DNA of 39,048 bases from an uncultured Oceanospirillaceae bacterium (lineage in GTDB: Bacteria > Pseudomonadota > Gammaproteobacteria > Pseudomonadales > Balneatricaceae): the NCBI GenBank assembly GCA_913052465.1, contig CAJXEN010000002.1, forward strand, positions 1-39,048. Reading direction: 5' to 3'. Position 1 is the stretch's first letter, and each line of letters starts with the position of its first letter. The translations under genes and the position numbers were made by a program. Shown here piece after piece: positions 10,293 to 20,172 of the stretch. A model generated the notes under the pieces. That model did not search any database and was not told where the DNA came from. It was given only the letters and a program-made list of their open reading frames with translations.

Positions 10293-10643
10293 TTAGGCCA
10301 CTTCCTCATCCGGCTCCTCTGGAGGTACTCTCATACCCTTATCAATACCTTTACGGATTTGTGTTTTAGATTTCACTTTTTGTAACTGGGTTTCTATCTT
10401 TGAACTCAGCGAATCTATGGCACTAAACATATTATCGCCAGTGGCTTTGGCAAATATTTCTTGGCCAGTATCTAGGTGAAGGGTGGCTTCAGCAAGGTCT
10501 TGGTTACCTTCTTTGTCCATCGTGACTTGGATGTTAGTAATATGATCGAAGTGGCTTTCATTTTTCTGCAGCTTGGCCATAATACGTTCTTTTATGGCAT
10601 CGGTAGCTTTGGTGTCGTGACGAGCAGTAATGTTCATTTGCAT
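10293..10643 (-). CDS. hpf: Ribosome hibernation promoting factor / RaiA family (short form)
   Basis: MQMNITARHDTKATDAIKERIMAKLQKNESHFDHITNIQVTMDKEG... matches the HPF/YfiA fold pattern; 116 aa. Confidence 0.88.
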   Translation of the reverse strand: MQMNITARHDTKATDAIKERIMAKLQKNESHFDHITNIQVTMDKEGNQDLAEATLHLDTGQEIFAKATGDNMFSAIDSLSSKIETQLQKVKSKTQIRKGIDKGMRVPPEEPDEEVA

Positions 10644-10706
10644 AATCGATTCCTTCTTATCGAAAGTTTAAAAAAGTATATAGAAATAAAGTTTGAGCCC
10701 TCTAAA

Positions 10707-10729
10707 GTTGGTTGGTTGGTTGGTTGGTT
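10707..10729. repeat. Tetranucleotide microsatellite (GTTG)5GTT
   Basis: GTTGGTTGGTTGGTTGGTTGGTT read directly, 64-86 nt upstream of the hpf start codon. Confidence 0.95.
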
Positions 10730-10738
10730 AAGTTCAGT

Positions 10739-10758
10739 TGTTAGTCACATGACTAACA
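10739..10758. promoter_or_regulatory. Dyad-symmetric element TGTTAGTCA-CA-TGACTAACA
   Basis: Perfect 9-bp inverted arms with 2-nt centre in the hpf / UbiH-family divergent intergenic region. Confidence 0.55.
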
Positions 10759-10899
10759 TAACTTCGGCTCCAAATAAGAAAGTACTCACGCTGAAGCCTT
10801 GTTTCAATAAACCATAAGTGGACTAGGAAGGGAAGTGCTTTTGTTAAGCAGGAGTAATTAAATTGGGTACTTTAGTGATAAAATTAAAGGCTAATAGAC

Positions 10900-12072
10900 G
10901 TGAAAAGTGATTACGACATTGTTATTTGTGGTGGTGGCATGATTGGTGCTGCATTGGCAACACGACTTGCTCCACACGGATTCTCCATCGCACTAGTAGA
11001 GGCACAAGCCCCTGCTGCTTATGATTTGAGCCAACGCTTTGATTTAAAAGTTTGCGCGTTAAGTCCTAAAAGCGCAGAGGTTATGCAGCAATCTAAAGCC
11101 TGGAGTATTCTTCAAGAAATGCGCCTGTGTCCATACAAGCGTATGCGCGTATGGGAAATGGCAGTGTTTGGAGACTTAACCTTTGATGCTAGCCAAGTTG
11201 GCGTACCAGAACTTGGGCATATCGTTGAAAATAGGTTAGTACAATTAAGCCTTTGGCAGGCTTTGGAGGACAGCGAAAACGTTGACCTAATCTGTCCTGC
11301 TTCTCCACAACAGTTCCACCACGAAGGCTCTACCACCACTATTGACCTGGATACAGGACAAAGTCTATCAGCTCGATTAGTTGTTGGTGCTGACGGTGCT
11401 CAATCTAAGGTGAGGCAGGGTTTTGGCGTTGGGGTTAATCGTGGTCAATATCAGCAAGCTTGCTTAGTTGCTTCAGTGAATACGCAACTGGGCCAGCAAG
11501 ATATTACGTGGCAACGTTTTGTAAGTACTGGCCCACAAGCCTTTTTACCACTGCTTGGGCAGCATGGCTCTGTAGTTTGGTACCACCAAGCTGATCAAGC
11601 AAGGGCCTTGTGTAGCTTATCAAATGAGGACTTGGCGGCTAAAATTATGGCGCAATTCCCACCCCAGCTTGGCCAAATTGAAGTTATAGACAAGGCTTCT
11701 TTTGGTCTACAAAAACAGCACACCCAAAGTTATTGTAAACAGGGTATGGTTTTGATTGGTGATGCAGCCCATGTTATCAACCCATTAGCAGGACAGGGTG
11801 TTAATTTAGGGTTTCAAGATGTTAACTGTTTAGCAAAGGTGCTAACTGATGCTTATAATAATGGCCAAGACTGGTCAGCTACACAGGTTTTAAGACGCTA
11901 TGAAAAGCAGCGTAAATTAGCCAACAGCCTCATGCTCCACAGCATGGATGCATTTCACCATGGTTTCAGCCAAACTAACAGCAAGACTAAATGGCTACGA
12001 AATTTAGCGCTCGCATCTGCTAACCTCCCCGTTATTAAGAAACGAGTGGTTCGATATGCCATGGGGATGTGA
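10900..12072 (+). CDS. UbiH/UbiF/VisC/COQ6-family FAD-dependent hydroxylase
   Basis: YDIVICGGGMIGAALATRLAPHG, RLVVGADGAQSKVR, VLIGDAAHVINPLAGQGVNLGFQD motifs; GTG start. Confidence 0.92.
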   Translation: MKSDYDIVICGGGMIGAALATRLAPHGFSIALVEAQAPAAYDLSQRFDLKVCALSPKSAEVMQQSKAWSILQEMRLCPYKRMRVWEMAVFGDLTFDASQVGVPELGHIVENRLVQLSLWQALEDSENVDLICPASPQQFHHEGSTTTIDLDTGQSLSARLVVGADGAQSKVRQGFGVGVNRGQYQQACLVASVNTQLGQQDITWQRFVSTGPQAFLPLLGQHGSVVWYHQADQARALCSLSNEDLAAKIMAQFPPQLGQIEVIDKASFGLQKQHTQSYCKQGMVLIGDAAHVINPLAGQGVNLGFQDVNCLAKVLTDAYNNGQDWSATQVLRRYEKQRKLANSLMLHSMDAFHHGFSQTNSKTKWLRNLALASANLPVIKKRVVRYAMGM

Positions 12073-12290
12073 TAGGGTAATTTAGCATTTCTGGTAAAGA
12101 GGACTTTTCTAGTCGCGCTTTTCAAATTATACTCGAGGAAGCAACACTAGTATCGCTATAGTTTTGGACAATGCTTTTTCCAAAGTTTGTTGTTAACAGC
12201 CTTACACATAACCAGCATAAGTAACTTTTGACTAATGTTTGTCAACCGATCTCAGGTCTAGAAGTCAATTAATATCTAGGCCTTATATAT

Positions 12291-12319
12291 GCCACAATCG
12301 GCGTCTCACTGATTGTGGC
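12291..12319 (+). promoter_or_regulatory. Hairpin in the 5' leader of the M16C peptidase gene
   Basis: GCCACAATC-11 nt-GATTGTGGC perfect 9-bp inverted repeat ending 26 nt before the likely ATG (12346). Confidence 0.5.
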
Positions 12320-12345
12320 TTTCGTATTTATTAATTGGTAAAAAT

Positions 12346-15285
12346 ATGCCCGCAGCACCACAGTCACATTCTGCATTTCGTTTTTTGCGCCAGCAAACCA
12401 TAGCTTCGTTAAATATTAATATTCAGCAATATGAGCACATTACTACGGGTGCTTTACACCTCCACTTGGCCAGCGAACAAACAGAAAACGTGTTTTTAGT
12501 GGCGTTAAAAACTATGCCACAAGATTCTTCTGGGGTAGCTCATGTATTGGAACATACTGCCCTTTGCGGGAGTGAAAAGTTCCCAGTAAGAGACCCTTTT
12601 TTCATGATGATAAGGCGCTCTTTAAACACTTTTATGAATGCCTTTACTAGCAGCGACTGGACTGCATACCCATTTGCTAGTCAAAACAAAAAGGACTTCA
12701 ATAATCTGTTAGAAGTCTATTTAGACGCGGTGTTTTTTGCCCGCCTTGATGCTTTAGACTTTGCCCAAGAGGGCCATCGTGTAGAGTTTATTGATGACGA
12801 AAACGGTAACCAAAGTCTGACCTATAAAGGCGTGGTGTTTAACGAAATGAAAGGTGCTATGAGTTCGCCAGTAAGTCAGCTCTGGCAGACCTTGACCAAA
12901 TACCTATTTCCAAGTACCACCTATCATTTTAATAGCGGTGGTGAGCCATCAGATATTCCTGACCTTACCCATGAGCAGCTACTCGCGTTTTATAAACGCC
13001 ATTATCACCCATCTAACGCTATTTTCATGACCAGTGGTGATATATCAGCTGAAACTCATCAAAACGCTTTTGAAACCCATGCACTACATCGCTTTTCAGC
13101 ACAGAAAATTGATCTTTTTGTTGCTGATGAAAAACGCTATTTTAGCCCCTTAAAGGTGCAGGAAAGTTACCCTGCAGCGGTGCATGATAAGCAGGCAAAA
13201 AGCCACTTAGTATTGGGTTGGTTGCTTGGTCATAGCACCGACTTGAAGCAACAAATGCAAGCTAATTTACTGGCCAGAGTGTTACTTGACAACAGTGCTT
13301 CCCCTTTGCGCAAAGAGCTAGAAACATGTGGAATTGGTACTGGGCCTTCACAACTGTGTGGGTTAGAAGACTCTAACAAAGAAATGACTTTTGTTTGTGG
13401 CTTAGAGGGTGCCGATGTTGCAGACGCAGATGCTTTTGAAAAGCTAGTACTAAATTGCCTACAAAAAGTCGCAGACGAGGGCGTGGCGCAAAGCGAAATT
13501 GAAGCAGCTTTACACCAGCTTGAACTAGGGCAACGTGAAATTGGTGGTGATGGCTACCCATTCGGTATGCAATTGATTTTGAGTGCACTACCTGCTGCTA
13601 TCCACGGTGGTGATGCATTAACAGCACTTAACTTAGATCCTGTATTGTTACAGCTTGCTGACGACATTAAAGATCGCAACTTTATACCAAGCTTAATACA
13701 AGACTTACTGCTGGGTAATAGCCATCAAGTGCGCTTAACACTAGCACCTGATGAGCAGATGTCAAACCGCAGAGAGGCCGCAGAAAAGCAGCGTCTTAGT
13801 GAAATGCTTAAAGCGATGAACGATGAACAGCGTAAAGTAGTGGTCGAAGAAACGGCAGCACTGTTAGAACGCCAGTCTCAAGAAGATGATGCTGATATTT
13901 TACCTGAAGTCACCAGAGAAGATATTCCCGCTACCCAGTTTATTGCTAGCCCTACAGTGTCTAATAAAGACTTAGGCTGGCAGTTTTATGGTGCAGGAAC
14001 TAACGGCTTAGTGTATCACCAGCTAGTGATCGATTGGCCCACAGTGGATGAAAAAACCTTACCTTACCTTAATTTGATGGCCCAACTAATGACTGAAGTT
14101 GGTATTGGTAAACAAGATTACTTGGCTGTTCAAGCCAAACAGGCTGCTGTCTGTGGTAGCCTTGCAGCGTATTTATCTTATCGCGGCCAAGCCACCGATG
14201 CTGATCAATTAGACGCTTATTTTGTTCTTAGTACCAAAGGGTTAGTTAGCCAACAAGTGGCGATCGTCGATTTACTCAAGCAAACCTTGATGTCTGTGCG
14301 CTTTGATGAAAAGCAGCGCATCAAAGAACTAGTAGGGCAGTTACGATCGCGCCGTCAGCAAAGTGTGGGTCAATCTGGCCATAGTTTTGCTTTAGGTGCA
14401 GCCAGCCGCAATATGAGCTCAGGAGCAAATCTTCAGTACAGTATCAGTGGCTTACAGGGCATTGTTTGGTTACAAAAGCTTGATGATAGCTTGCAAGATG
14501 AGCAACATCTAACTGATTTATGCAACACACTTACAAACCTACAAAAACAGTTATGCCAACAACCTTTACAATTGGCCAGTGTTGCTGATGAGCAGCAACA
14601 AACTCACTTAGAGGCAACGTTTACTAAAGCCTTTGCAGAGCAGGTGGGGCCGTTAAATGGTCGCTTAAATTGGTCTTACGACAAGGCTCATACTAAGGCA
14701 GATTATAAGCCAGTACAGCAGTTATGGACCACTAACACCCAGGTTAATTACTGTGCAAGATCTTTTCCTACCGTATCCAGTGCTCATCCAGATGCTGCTT
14801 CTTTGGTGATACTTGGTGAGGTTTTACGTAATGGATATTTGCACCGCGCAGTGCGTGAACAAGGTGGCGCGTATGGTGGTGGTGCGGGCCAAGACAATAA
14901 TAACGCCTGCTTCCGTTTTTACTCCTACCGCGATCCCCGCAGTGAAGAAACCTTTGCCGATTTTAGTGCTTCGGTGGATTGGGTATTGTCTGATCAGCTA
15001 CTACCAACACATCTTGAAGAAGCCGTGTTAGGTGTTATTGGTAGCTTAGACAAACCAGGTTCGCCTGCAGGTGAAGCCTTACAAGCCTATCAAAATGAGC
15101 TTCATGGGCGTACTTCAAAAATTCGTCAAGCCTTTAGGTTAGCTATATTGGCTGTTGATTTACACTCGTTAAAAACGGTGGCTGAGCGGTACTTGCAACA
15201 CACTCAGCCAGCAGAGGCTGTTGTTGCACCTTCAGAGTTAAGTGAGCACGCTTATTTTAAAGATTTTGACGTTTATAGTGTTTAA
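12346..15285 (+). CDS. M16C-family metalloprotease (presequence protease/PreP-like)
   Basis: HVLEHTALCGSEKFPVRDPFFMMIRRSLNTFMNAFTSSDWTAYPF inverted zinc motif HxxEH typical of M16C; C-terminal REQGGAYGGGA region. ORF track start 12313 is a TTG; ATG at 12346 more likely. Confidence 0.93.
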   Translation: MPAAPQSHSAFRFLRQQTIASLNINIQQYEHITTGALHLHLASEQTENVFLVALKTMPQDSSGVAHVLEHTALCGSEKFPVRDPFFMMIRRSLNTFMNAFTSSDWTAYPFASQNKKDFNNLLEVYLDAVFFARLDALDFAQEGHRVEFIDDENGNQSLTYKGVVFNEMKGAMSSPVSQLWQTLTKYLFPSTTYHFNSGGEPSDIPDLTHEQLLAFYKRHYHPSNAIFMTSGDISAETHQNAFETHALHRFSAQKIDLFVADEKRYFSPLKVQESYPAAVHDKQAKSHLVLGWLLGHSTDLKQQMQANLLARVLLDNSASPLRKELETCGIGTGPSQLCGLEDSNKEMTFVCGLEGADVADADAFEKLVLNCLQKVADEGVAQSEIEAALHQLELGQREIGGDGYPFGMQLILSALPAAIHGGDALTALNLDPVLLQLADDIKDRNFIPSLIQDLLLGNSHQVRLTLAPDEQMSNRREAAEKQRLSEMLKAMNDEQRKVVVEETAALLERQSQEDDADILPEVTREDIPATQFIASPTVSNKDLGWQFYGAGTNGLVYHQLVIDWPTVDEKTLPYLNLMAQLMTEVGIGKQDYLAVQAKQAAVCGSLAAYLSYRGQATDADQLDAYFVLSTKGLVSQQVAIVDLLKQTLMSVRFDEKQRIKELVGQLRSRRQQSVGQSGHSFALGAASRNMSSGANLQYSISGLQGIVWLQKLDDSLQDEQHLTDLCNTLTNLQKQLCQQPLQLASVADEQQQTHLEATFTKAFAEQVGPLNGRLNWSYDKAHTKADYKPVQQLWTTNTQVNYCARSFPTVSSAHPDAASLVILGEVLRNGYLHRAVREQGGAYGGGAGQDNNNACFRFYSYRDPRSEETFADFSASVDWVLSDQLLPTHLEEAVLGVIGSLDKPGSPAGEALQAYQNELHGRTSKIRQAFRLAILAVDLHSLKTVAERYLQHTQPAEAVVAPSELSEHAYFKDFDVYSV

Positions 15286-15358
15286 TGCAGGTGAGCGTTT
15301 TTTGAAAAGCTAACCAATTAGTCAGTTTTTTGTTGACGCGCACTATTTTACCGTTACA

Positions 15359-16975
15359 ATGCTATTTAGTATTACTTCTAAATACTGGAAATCTATGCTC
15401 AATAAATATAATAAAAATGCACAATCGACCCTATTACAGGTCAAAAGTATTACCAAAAAATTTGGCGAATTTTATGCCAATGACACCATTAACCTGTCCA
15501 TAAACGCCGGTAGGGTTCATGCCTTATTAGGTGAGAATGGAGCGGGCAAGTCCACCCTAGTAAAAATGATGTACGGCGCTTTACAACCTACATCTGGCAC
15601 CATCCATTGGCAAGGTAATGAAGTTTCAATTGCTAGCCCTGCTCATGCAAGAGACCTGGGCATAGGCATGGTATTCCAACACTTTTCATTGTTTGAAGCC
15701 CTTACTGTGGTCGAAAACATTAGTCTTGCATTGCCACCAGAGCTACGCCAGGGTGACTTAAGTCACCGCATTGCTGACTTGTCACAAGATTATGGTTTAC
15801 CGCTTAATCCTGCAGCATTAGTAGCCGACTTATCTGTTGGTGAAAGGCAACGTATCGAAATTGTTCGCTGCTTGTTGCAACAGCCCAAACTCCTTATCAT
15901 GGATGAACCTACTGCGGTTCTTACCCCTCAAGAAGCGCAAGCATTATTTGCTACCTTACGCCGTTTAGTCGAAGAGGGTTGTGCTGTGCTTTATATCTCT
16001 CATCGCTTGGAAGAGGTAAAACAAATATGCCATGACGCAACGATTCTGCGCCATGGCAAGTTAGTCGCAGAAGTAGATCCGCAAGAAGAGACTGCTGCAA
16101 CCTTAGCGCAGCTGATGGTAGGTGCTAGTGTGCACAAGGTCAGCCGTGATAATAACGATCAAGTAGGTGACGTTCTACTAGAACTTTCTAACCTCTACCA
16201 AAATTCATCGACGCCGTTTGGAGTAGATCTTGTCGATGTGAATTTGCAAGTTAAAAGTGGGGAGATCTTGGCAGTTGCAGGTATTGCAGGCAATGGCCAG
16301 GGTGAGTTATTTGGGGTGATTTCCGGTGAGGAGTGTAACCCTAATCAAAACGCTATTTCATTACTAGGGCAGGCCGGTGATGGCCTTAATATAAATCAGC
16401 GGCGTTGTTTAGGTGCAGCTTTTGTACCGGAGGAACGAATGGGGCATGGGGCAGTAGAACACTTAAGTTTAACTGATAACATTTTACTTTCTCGCCACGG
16501 TTGTATTGATACACACTCGCCATTAGACCGAGGTTGGTTAGGCATCGACAAAAAGCAGTTAGCTCAGTTAAACCAGGTTATTGGTGCAGATTATGACGTG
16601 CGCAAATCAAAGGAAGACGCTGCAGCTGGTTCATTATCTGGTGGTAATCTACAAAAATTTGTAGTGGGCAGGGAACTCAATCGCAAACCTAAAGTTTTAG
16701 TGATTAATCAGCCAACATGGGGTGTTGATGCGGGTGCTGCGGCTTTAATTCGCCAAGCAGTAATCGATTTATCACGCCAAGGCAGTGCCATTTTAATTAT
16801 TAGCCAAGACCTTGATGAAATTTTTGAGTTAGCCGATACCATTGCAGTAATGTCGCGTGGGCAATTATCGCCTATCTATGCAGCAGGTGATCTAACCCGT
16901 GAGCAGATTGGTTTAATGATGGCTGGGTCTCATGAGCAGTCCGACTTCAACTCTAACCTAGATGCTGGAGCTTAA
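15359..16975 (+). CDS. ABC transporter ATPase, duplicated NBD (sugar/nucleoside importer, BMP-associated)
   Basis: LLGENGAGKSTLVKMMYGALQP Walker A, LSVGERQRIEIVRCLLQQPKLLIMDEPTAVL, second NBD with LSGGNLQKFVVGREL. Start may be 15395. Confidence 0.93.
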   Translation: MLFSITSKYWKSMLNKYNKNAQSTLLQVKSITKKFGEFYANDTINLSINAGRVHALLGENGAGKSTLVKMMYGALQPTSGTIHWQGNEVSIASPAHARDLGIGMVFQHFSLFEALTVVENISLALPPELRQGDLSHRIADLSQDYGLPLNPAALVADLSVGERQRIEIVRCLLQQPKLLIMDEPTAVLTPQEAQALFATLRRLVEEGCAVLYISHRLEEVKQICHDATILRHGKLVAEVDPQEETAATLAQLMVGASVHKVSRDNNDQVGDVLLELSNLYQNSSTPFGVDLVDVNLQVKSGEILAVAGIAGNGQGELFGVISGEECNPNQNAISLLGQAGDGLNINQRRCLGAAFVPEERMGHGAVEHLSLTDNILLSRHGCIDTHSPLDRGWLGIDKKQLAQLNQVIGADYDVRKSKEDAAAGSLSGGNLQKFVVGRELNRKPKVLVINQPTWGVDAGAAALIRQAVIDLSRQGSAILIISQDLDEIFELADTIAVMSRGQLSPIYAAGDLTREQIGLMMAGSHEQSDFNSNLDAGA

Positions 16976-18068
16976 TATGCAGCTGATTTTAGAAAAACGC
17001 GCCCAGGCCTCAGGTTTAATGAATCTATTGTCGCCAGTGCTGGCTATATTACTTACCGTGATTATGGGTGGTTTAATTTTTGCTGCCATGGGTAAACCAC
17101 CCCTTACGGCCTTGTACCTCTACTTTATAGACCCCTTAACTAGTTGGTGGTCAATTGAAGAAGTACTAGTAAAAGCGGGACCATTAATACTCATCGGCGT
17201 GGGATTAGCAGTTTGTTTTAAGGCCAACGTTTGGAATATCGGAGCTGAAGGCCAGTTCACTGCTGGTGCGTTAATGGGCGCTATTATCCCTGTATTGTGG
17301 GGAGAGTGGCAGTCACCTTTTGCACTGGTGGCGATGTTATTTTTAGGTGCGTTAGGTGGTGCGTTATTTGCGTTTATACCTGCTTGGTTAAAAACTCGCT
17401 TTGGTGTTAATGAAATTCTTACTAGCTTGATGCTGGTTTATATTGCTCAGTTACTCTTAGACTGGATGGTACGCGGGCCGTGGAACGACCCCCATGGTTA
17501 TAACTTCCCAAAGTCTGCATCCTTTGAAGGGTGGCATCTTTTACCTATGTGGGGTGATGGCCGAATGCACCTAGGTTTGGTAGTTTCTTTGGTTGCAGCG
17601 TTAGTACTGTTCTGGGTCATGCGTCACACGCTAAAGGGCTTTGAGGTTAATGTTGTTGGCAGTGCTCCTAGAGCTGGCGCTTTTGCAGGTTTTTCACAAA
17701 CTAAAATGGTTTGGTTCTGTTTTGCACTTTCTGGTGGCCTTGCAGGCCTAGCTGGCCTAATTGAAGTAGCAGGCCCTGTGGGGCAACTACAACCCAATAT
17801 TTCACCTAATTATGGCTTTACCGCTATTATTGTGGCTTTCTTGGGGCGTTTAAACCCAATTGGTGTCATCTTTGCTGGTCTTTTACTGGCCATTAGCTAC
17901 ATTGGTGGTGAAGGTGTGCAAATAGAATTAGGTATTTCTGACAAAACTACACAGGTGTTTCAGGGTATGTTGTTATTCTTTATTCTGATGTGCGATACGT
18001 TAATTTTATATCGTCTTAAATGGATCAGTACTCAATCTAGTCAGCAAGCTATAGGTGACCCATCATGA
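16962..18068 (+). CDS. ABC transporter permease (BMP-associated)
   Basis: Multi-TM protein with KANVWNIGAEGQFTAGALMGA and GVNEILTSLMLVYIA motifs; overlaps the ATPase gene. Confidence 0.92.
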   Translation: MLELNMQLILEKRAQASGLMNLLSPVLAILLTVIMGGLIFAAMGKPPLTALYLYFIDPLTSWWSIEEVLVKAGPLILIGVGLAVCFKANVWNIGAEGQFTAGALMGAIIPVLWGEWQSPFALVAMLFLGALGGALFAFIPAWLKTRFGVNEILTSLMLVYIAQLLLDWMVRGPWNDPHGYNFPKSASFEGWHLLPMWGDGRMHLGLVVSLVAALVLFWVMRHTLKGFEVNVVGSAPRAGAFAGFSQTKMVWFCFALSGGLAGLAGLIEVAGPVGQLQPNISPNYGFTAIIVAFLGRLNPIGVIFAGLLLAISYIGGEGVQIELGISDKTTQVFQGMLLFFILMCDTLILYRLKWISTQSSQQAIGDPS

Positions 18069-18985
18069 GCCCATATGAAGCAATACTTTTAACCATCATT
18101 ACCGCTTCGACACCTTTATTATTAGCAGCCATCGGTGAACTAGTAGTGGAGCGTTCTGGGGTGCTTAATCTTGGTATTGAGGGCATGATGGTGATGGGAG
18201 CAGTGTGTGGCTTTGCAGCAGCCCATGTCACAGGTTCTGCTTGGTTAGGGGTATTAGCAGCAACCTTTGCAGGCATCGCTACATCTTTATTATTCGGACT
18301 ACTCACGCAAACCTTAATTACTAATCAGGTGGCAACGGGTTTGGCAATTACTTTATTAGGCTTAGGACTTTCTGGTTTAATTGGTAGCGGATTTGTAGGT
18401 TTACCCGGTGTTAAGTTAGCCAATGTGTCTATTCCGTGGTTGTCTGATTTACCTTATGTGGGTCGATTAATTTTTGGCCAAGACCCGTTAGTTTATATTT
18501 CTATCGTGTTAACTGTTGGTGTGGCTTATGTGCTTAACAACACCCGTGTGGGTTTAATTATCCGTGCAGTCGGCCAAAACCATCATTCTGCTCACGCGTT
18601 AGGTTATCGTGTAGTGGCGGTTCGTTATGCTTGCATTGCCTTTGGAGGTGCTACGTCAGGCCTAGCTGGGGCCTATTTATCTTTGGTCTATACTCCACAG
18701 TGGATAGAAAACATGACTGCTGGTAGGGGCTGGATTGCACTGGCATTAGTGGTATTCTCTACTTGGTTACCTGAACGCTTAGCCGCAGGAGCCTATTTAT
18801 TTGGTGGTGTGTGGATATTAGGACTCTATGCACAGGGTATGGGTATAGGGATTCCGTCGCAGCTGTTATCTGCCTTGCCATACATCGCTACTATTTTGGC
18901 GTTGGTTATTATTTCCACTAATCGACGTTTATCTGTAATCAATACCCCAGCCTCTTTAGGGCAAGGGTTTGTACCTGATCGTTAA
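18065..18985 (+). CDS. ABC transporter permease (BMP-associated)
   Basis: GELVVERSGVLNLGIEGMMVMGA and NQVATGLAITLLGLGLSG motifs; overlaps the preceding permease. Confidence 0.93.
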   Translation: MSPYEAILLTIITASTPLLLAAIGELVVERSGVLNLGIEGMMVMGAVCGFAAAHVTGSAWLGVLAATFAGIATSLLFGLLTQTLITNQVATGLAITLLGLGLSGLIGSGFVGLPGVKLANVSIPWLSDLPYVGRLIFGQDPLVYISIVLTVGVAYVLNNTRVGLIIRAVGQNHHSAHALGYRVVAVRYACIAFGGATSGLAGAYLSLVYTPQWIENMTAGRGWIALALVVFSTWLPERLAAGAYLFGGVWILGLYAQGMGIGIPSQLLSALPYIATILALVIISTNRRLSVINTPASLGQGFVPDR

Positions 18986-19055
18986 GCCTGGCTTAAGGTC
19001 AATATTGCTGTAACATTTTAATAATATGTCATTACAAATGATGAGGAGAAGTTTT

Positions 19056-20120
19056 ATGAAGAAGTTGCTCACAGCTGCAGCCAGCATTGCACTGGTCTCA
19101 GCACTATCCATTTCTGCCGTTGCTGCAGATAAGCTCAAGGTTGGTTTCATCTACATTGGACCTCCTGGTGACCATGGTTGGACTTACCAGCATGACCAAG
19201 GTCGCCAAGCAATTGATACTCGTTTTGGTGATCAAGTAGAAACGGTATTTGTTGAAAATGTTCCTGAGGGACCAGATGCTGAACGTACCATTACTCGTTT
19301 AGCCCGCCAAGGTGCTGGCTTAATTTTTACTACATCATTCGGCTACATGGACCCCACATTAAAAGTGGCTGCCAAGTTCCCAGATGTTAAGTTTGAACAC
19401 GCCACTGGTTACAAGCGCACAGATAACGTTTCAACCTACTCGTCACGTTTTTATGAAGGCCGTTACGTCATTGGTCAGATTGCTGCTAAAACATCCAAAA
19501 CTGGCGTAGCGGGTTATATTGGTTCTTTTCCTATACCCGAGGTAGTGCGCGGTATTAATGCCTTCTTGTTAGGTGCTCAGACTGTTAATCCAGACTTTAA
19601 ACTTAAAGTAGTATGGGTTAACTCTTGGTTTGACCCTGGCCGTGAAGCTGATGCTGCTAAAGTGTTAATCAGCCAAGGCGCTGATATTATTACCCAGCAC
19701 ACCGATTCTACAGCCGCAGTACAAGTTGCAGAAGAGCAGGGTGTCAATGCGTTTGGTCAAGCTTCAGATATGGCTGCATTTGCACCTAATGCTTTGCTAA
19801 CCTCCATCATTGATAACTGGGCTGACTATTATATTGCTCGTACACAAGCGGTATTAGACGGTTCTTGGGTGAGCACAGACACCTTTGGTGGCATGGATGC
19901 CAACATGGTTAATATTGGCCCATTCATCAACATGCCTGCTGATGTTAAAGCTGAGGCAGAGGCAACAGTAGCTGCTATCATATCTGGTAAACTACACCCG
20001 TTTGCTGGACCTATATATAAGCAAGATGGTTCATTAGCCGCTGCTGCAGGCGAGACCATTGATCTTGGTACTCTATTGGGTATGGATTGGTATGTTCAGG
20101 GCGTTGACGACAAACTGTAA
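19056..20120 (+). CDS. BMP-family ABC transporter substrate-binding protein
   Basis: Sec signal MKKLLTAAASIALVSALSISAVA-AD; KVGFIYIGPPGDHGWTYQHDQGRQ BMP motif. AGGAG RBS precedes ATG 19056 (ORF track 19026). Confidence 0.93.
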   Translation: MKKLLTAAASIALVSALSISAVAADKLKVGFIYIGPPGDHGWTYQHDQGRQAIDTRFGDQVETVFVENVPEGPDAERTITRLARQGAGLIFTTSFGYMDPTLKVAAKFPDVKFEHATGYKRTDNVSTYSSRFYEGRYVIGQIAAKTSKTGVAGYIGSFPIPEVVRGINAFLLGAQTVNPDFKLKVVWVNSWFDPGREADAAKVLISQGADIITQHTDSTAAVQVAEEQGVNAFGQASDMAAFAPNALLTSIIDNWADYYIARTQAVLDGSWVSTDTFGGMDANMVNIGPFINMPADVKAEAEATVAAIISGKLHPFAGPIYKQDGSLAAAAGETIDLGTLLGMDWYVQGVDDKL

Positions 20121-20172
20121 ATTAGTTTGGTAACAACCTTGCTAGTTGGTTTTTATGCTCTTAGCTTTATTG

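Noticed and set aside
10476-10817. 113-aa plus-strand ORF across hpf and its upstream region
   Set aside because: Half is antisense to hpf and the rest translates the GTTG repeat (VGWLVGWL); no support as a real gene.
14813-15031. 72-aa ORF overlapping the M16C peptidase in another frame
   Set aside because: Embedded in a conserved domain of the peptidase; no independent evidence.
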